DNA from: Macrothele yani
Taxonomy: Eukaryota > Arthropoda > Arachnida > Araneae > Macrothelidae
Reading direction: 5' to 3'
NCBI GenBank assembly: GCA_039090855.1
Contig: CM077013.1
Coordinates: forward strand, 141,567,240 to 141,631,239
Length of the DNA stretch: 64,000 nucleotides
The position numbers and the translations under genes are program-made. The notes beneath the pieces are model-generated. The model worked only from the letters and a program-made list of their open reading frames with translations, did not search any database and was not told the origin of the DNA. Shown here in pieces: positions 62,874 to 64,000 of the stretch; the first letter of the stretch is position 1; the number at the start of each line of letters is the position of its first letter.

Positions 62874-63194
62874 CTAGAATGAATCAACAAGAAATTATTG
62901 TTAATATGGTACCAGTCTAGTGTTTGAGTGCATAAGCTTTCCATATAGGATAGTTATGGGAAATGGAAACTACTAGGAGGATAGAATTTATTCTTGGGGA
63001 GGGGATCATAGAACACGAAATGTTGAAGTACATTTTAGGAAACACAGTGCAAGAAGTAATGAGACTGATCTTTTTTAAAAATCACGGCAAAACGCACGGG
63101 TCAAGGAGTTGTGGTTTTTTAAGTCATTTATCAACAATGCAGTGGCAACAGAAATTACGCGAGAATTACGCAGATGATTGTTCACGCTGTGCAT
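62874..63194. other. Intron sequence upstream of Grip exon A
   Basis: Holds the exon A polypyrimidine tract at its left edge; nothing else recognised. Confidence 0.6.
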
Positions 63195-64000
63195 GACGTC
63201 AATCGGTGGAACAACATTGTCACAGTTCTGTCGTGGAGCAGAGAGCAAACAAACGATTCTGTTTGAAAAGCCGTAAAGCTGCATTTGAGACAGTTGAATT
63301 GTTGCGTGATATGTATGGGGCTAATTTCCTATCTCGTGCACAAATATTTCGATGGTATGCACACTTCAAGGATGGGCGGGAGGATTTGGAAAACGACAAA
63401 ATGCCCGGACTCCCGATTTTACTGCGCACGTCTGAACTCATTGAGAAAGTTGGCGAACGCTTAAAAAGGCATCGTTGTGTGACCTTGAGGATGCTGGAAC
63501 AGGAGCTCAGTGTTGATAACGATACGATTTGTCAAATTTTAGTGCAAGATTTGGGTAGGAGGAGGGGGGTAGAAGTTTGTGCTCGTTTTGTTCCGCATGC
63601 TTTGTCAGACGTCCACAAACCGCAAAAGACATCCTCGAGACTGGAGAAACAATTTTAAATTTTCTCCAAATCACTGTAGCAGGTGACAAGACATGGTGTT
63701 TTCGTTATGCTTCTGAAACGAAGCGTCAGAATATTAAGTACAAGTAGCCACAGTCACCCAAAGGAAAGAAGATCAGGTTACAAAAGTCCAAAATCAAGAC
63801 ATTGCTTGAATGCTTTTACGGCAGCAAGCGAATTCTGCATCACGAGTTCATTCCTGAAGGTACAACAGCCAGCAGGAATTCTTACACATACATTTTGGAA
63901 AGATTGTAGAAGAGGATTGTTCTTGTCAGACCTGAGTACAAAAACTAGCAGTGGTTTATTTTTTTCTTCGTGATAACGCACAAGCACACAAAGAATCAGT
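63195..64000 (+). pseudogene. mariner-like transposase, cut by the window edge
   Basis: Reads EQRANKRFCLKSRKAAFET, ELLRDMYGANFLSRAQIFRW, AHFKDGREDLENDKMPGLP (linker), a frame change near 63650, AGDKTWCFRYASETKRQN (first Asp), then in other frames GSKRILHHEFIPEGTT, VLVRPEYKTSSG and FLRDNAQAHKES (second Asp) at the edge. At least three frameshifts. Confidence 0.85.

Overview
The window is eukaryotic and almost entirely non-coding. The only host gene I recognise is a spliced gene on the minus strand that encodes a GRIP-type (glutamate-receptor-interacting protein) multi-PDZ adaptor. Seven exons (62873 down to 22119) carry the second half of PDZ3, the PDZ3-PDZ4 linker, and complete PDZ4, PDZ5 and PDZ6. 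A probable 32-nt microexon follows at 14901-14870. Every exon has AG/GT borders and all seven junctions agree in phase. The gene is open at both ends: the first half of PDZ3 lies beyond 64000, and the 3' part is not visible to the left of 14870.

Long introns (about 4-9 kb), an AT-rich background, many Tc1/mariner (ITm) transposons, RTE and R2-like LINEs, Penelope-like elements and at least five tRNA-derived SINE families suggest an invertebrate, most likely an arthropod with a large genome. The class cannot be fixed from this sequence.

Layout. 1-14.1 kb: a foldback repeat, SINEs, a dead LINE, simple repeats and two Tc1 copies (12.1 and 12.7 kb). 14.9-22.3 kb: the microexon, a near full-length but frameshifted RTE element, a Tc1 copy with an internal tandem array, palindromic SINE clusters and exon G. 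22.3-31 kb: mariner remnants, a TTAA-flanked MITE, a mariner expanded by a 97-bp tandem array, and exon F. 31-37 kb: a second MITE, two Penelope-like 3' ends with hammerhead-ribozyme-like motifs, a foldback element with tandem-repeat arms, Tc1 copies and exon E. 37-43.5 kb: Tc1, an RTE copy split by Tc1 and mariner insertions, a 45-bp minisatellite that appears to have grown from the RTE 3' end, and exon D. 43.6-49.1 kb: Tc1, SINEs and exon C. 49.2-58.6 kb: a 50-bp minisatellite, SINE, mariner, RTE tail, a roughly 155-bp higher-order repeat, a DD41D-type element and exon B. 58.6-64 kb: R2-like LINE ends, tRNA-headed SINEs, an 84-bp minisatellite beside the donor of exon A, and a mariner running off the right edge.

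None of the transposase or reverse transcriptase genes looks intact. The two most notable themes are (1) paired Penelope-like hammerhead motifs with a compensatory change in stem III, and (2) several independent tandem arrays whose unit is a piece of a transposon coding region, all within introns of one neural or muscle adaptor gene.
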